Shown: positions 6,844-7,862 of the stretch, piece by piece | Numbering within the stretch: the stretch's first letter is position 1 | How the letters are laid out: every line of letters begins with the position of its first letter | Assembly (NCBI GenBank): GCA_023425285.1 | Contig: JAFACY010000179.1 | Span: 1 to 7,862, forward strand | Direction: 5' to 3' | Length of the DNA stretch: 7,862 nucleotides | Origin: Bacillota bacterium | GTDB taxonomy: Bacteria; Bacillota; Clostridia; Tissierellales; Sedimentibacteraceae | Position numbers and translations under genes: made by a program | Notes under the pieces: model-generated | What the model was told of the DNA's origin: nothing | Seen by the model: only the letters and a program-made list of their open reading frames with translations | Databases searched by the model: none

Positions 6844-7758
6844 ATGTTATTTCCAAATAAGTTAAACTCCGGTGATACAATCGCGATTATAGCTCCTTCT
6901 TCGCCGGTTACAAAAAATGAAGCAGATTTGTGCAGGAAGCTTGTTGAAGACATGGGATACAATGTGAAAATGGGTAAATGCACATATGAATCCATTCACG
7001 GTTATTCGGCGGGGTTGGGAAAAGACAGAGCAGATGACATTAATGAAATGTTTGCCGACAAAGAAGTAAAAGCCATATGGTGTATAAGAGGTGGGGACAC
7101 AAGCTCCCATGTAATGGATAAGCTGGACTTTGACTTGATTAAAAGTAATCCCAAAATATTTGTGGGATACAGCGATGTGACAAATTTACATGTAAATTTC
7201 AATCAAAAATGTGGATTTATAACATTTCACGGTCCGATGGTGAAATCAAATATGCTTAATGATTTTGATGAATTTACAAAATTAAGCTTTGAAAAAGCAT
7301 TGAATATGCAGGATGAATTGGTTTTGGAAAATCCGGTCGGAGAGAATTTTGAGGTCATGGTTGAAGGAAGCGCCGAAGGAACAATAGCAGGAGGTAATTT
7401 AGCTCTCATTGTTTCAATGATAGGCACTCCGTACGAAATTGATACAAAAGGAAAAATTTTATTTATAGAAGATGTTGATGAAAATGTCAGAAGACTTGAC
7501 AGAATGATGTATCAGTTGAAATATTCAAACAAACTCAATGATGCAGCAGGAATAATATTCGGAGACTTTTCCGATTGTATAAATGAAAAGGATGAAAATT
7601 ACACAGTTGTTGAAATGCTGAAAGATGTTTTGGCAGACTACAAAAAACCGGTTATGTACAATGTTAAATCAGGTCATTGCTTTCCAATGTCTACTCTACC
7701 TCTTGGAGCTAATTGTAAGATAGATACGAAATTAAAAATGATTAAATTTAGTATTTAG
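6844..7758 (+). CDS. S66 family LD-carboxypeptidase-like serine peptidase
   Basis: This 304-residue cytosolic enzyme belongs to peptidase family S66 (LdcA/MccF). LdcA members remove the terminal D-Ala from murein tetrapeptides during peptidoglycan recycling. MccF members instead inactivate microcin C-type compounds. The Ser-Glu-His triad is visible: Ser110 in VGYSDVTNLH, Glu209 in LFIEDVDE, and His278 in SGHCFPMSTLPLGA. The oxyanion and substrate region IRGGDTSSH (81-89) and the N-terminal strand DTIAIIAPSSP (11-21) are also typical, and length matches the usual 300-310. There is no signal peptide. GAGGTG (6834-6839) lies four bases before the ATG. It is the last gene of the sigma-54 operon, 21 bases after the spmB-like gene. 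A murein-peptide role fits the cell-wall neighbours, but another peptide substrate or a detoxifying MccF-like role cannot be excluded. The family call is secure; the substrate is not. Confidence 0.9.
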   Translation: MLFPNKLNSGDTIAIIAPSSPVTKNEADLCRKLVEDMGYNVKMGKCTYESIHGYSAGLGKDRADDINEMFADKEVKAIWCIRGGDTSSHVMDKLDFDLIKSNPKIFVGYSDVTNLHVNFNQKCGFITFHGPMVKSNMLNDFDEFTKLSFEKALNMQDELVLENPVGENFEVMVEGSAEGTIAGGNLALIVSMIGTPYEIDTKGKILFIEDVDENVRRLDRMMYQLKYSNKLNDAAGIIFGDFSDCINEKDENYTVVEMLKDVLADYKKPVMYNVKSGHCFPMSTLPLGANCKIDTKLKMIKFSI

Positions 7759-7760
7759 CC

Positions 7761-7800
7761 AACAAAGATAAACTCCTTATAAGGAGTTTTATCTTTGTTT
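7761..7800 (+). terminator. Rho-independent terminator of the sigma-54 operon
   Basis: AACAAAGATAAACTCCTT (7761-7778) pairs with AAGGAGTTTTATCTTTGTT (7781-7799), giving an 18-base-pair stem with one extra T as a bulge. The tip is the palindrome CTCCTTATAAGGAG (7772-7785). It begins two bases after the stop codon. The 3' arm is T-rich but lacks a clean T-run beyond the stem (TTT then AAACC). Termination is likely but its efficiency is uncertain. Nothing supportable was seen in the last 62 bases. Confidence 0.75.
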
Positions 7801-7862
7801 AAACCATATTCTTTACTATAACAGTCTTGTGAATAAATTAATTTGTTGAAAGCGAATAATAT

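Noticed and set aside
7801..7862. Possible sigma-A promoter for a gene beyond the right edge (TTTACT, TTGTGA or TTGTTG as -35)
   Set aside because: No -35 candidate has a good -10 partner at proper spacing inside the window; a pairing with sequence past the edge cannot be judged.

Overview
The window looks like chromosome of a low-GC, Gram-positive, anaerobe-type Firmicute (Clostridia/Tissierellia-like). The basis is the A+T-rich composition, purine-rich Shine-Dalgarno sites before most genes, a YycI-type protein, an SpmA/SpmB pair, and a clostridial-style sigma-54 activator. All seven genes lie on the + strand. No RNA genes, insertion sequences, CRISPR arrays or phage genes were seen.

Left part (1-5432): the 3' part of a yycI-like gene (WalRK two-component accessory protein) runs in from the left edge. 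After a 115-base gap holding a good sigma-A-type promoter comes a probable operon of three genes. These are murA (first committed step of peptidoglycan precursor synthesis), a cytosolic transglutaminase-fold protein with an intact Cys-His-Asp triad, and a PAS-containing sigma-54 enhancer-binding activator. A strong hairpin with a short T-run closes this unit.

Right part (5433-7862): the intergenic region carries a near-perfect -24/-12 sigma-54 promoter (TGGCAC-N5-TTGCTT), with possible activator sites upstream. It should drive a tight three-gene operon: spmA-like and spmB-like membrane proteins (nucleoside-recognition/Gate family) and an S66 LD-carboxypeptidase-family enzyme. A long hairpin ends the unit.

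How the parts may work together (inference): the activator gene sits immediately upstream of the only sigma-54 promoter seen, so it most likely switches on spmA-spmB-S66 in response to a signal sensed by its N-terminal half. Envelope-related genes (yycI, murA, LD-carboxypeptidase) suggest a locus that takes up, moves or recycles peptidoglycan-derived or other peptides. The substrate cannot be read from the sequence. The most notable item is this apparently complete sigma-54 circuit controlling an SpmAB-type membrane pair plus a peptidase.
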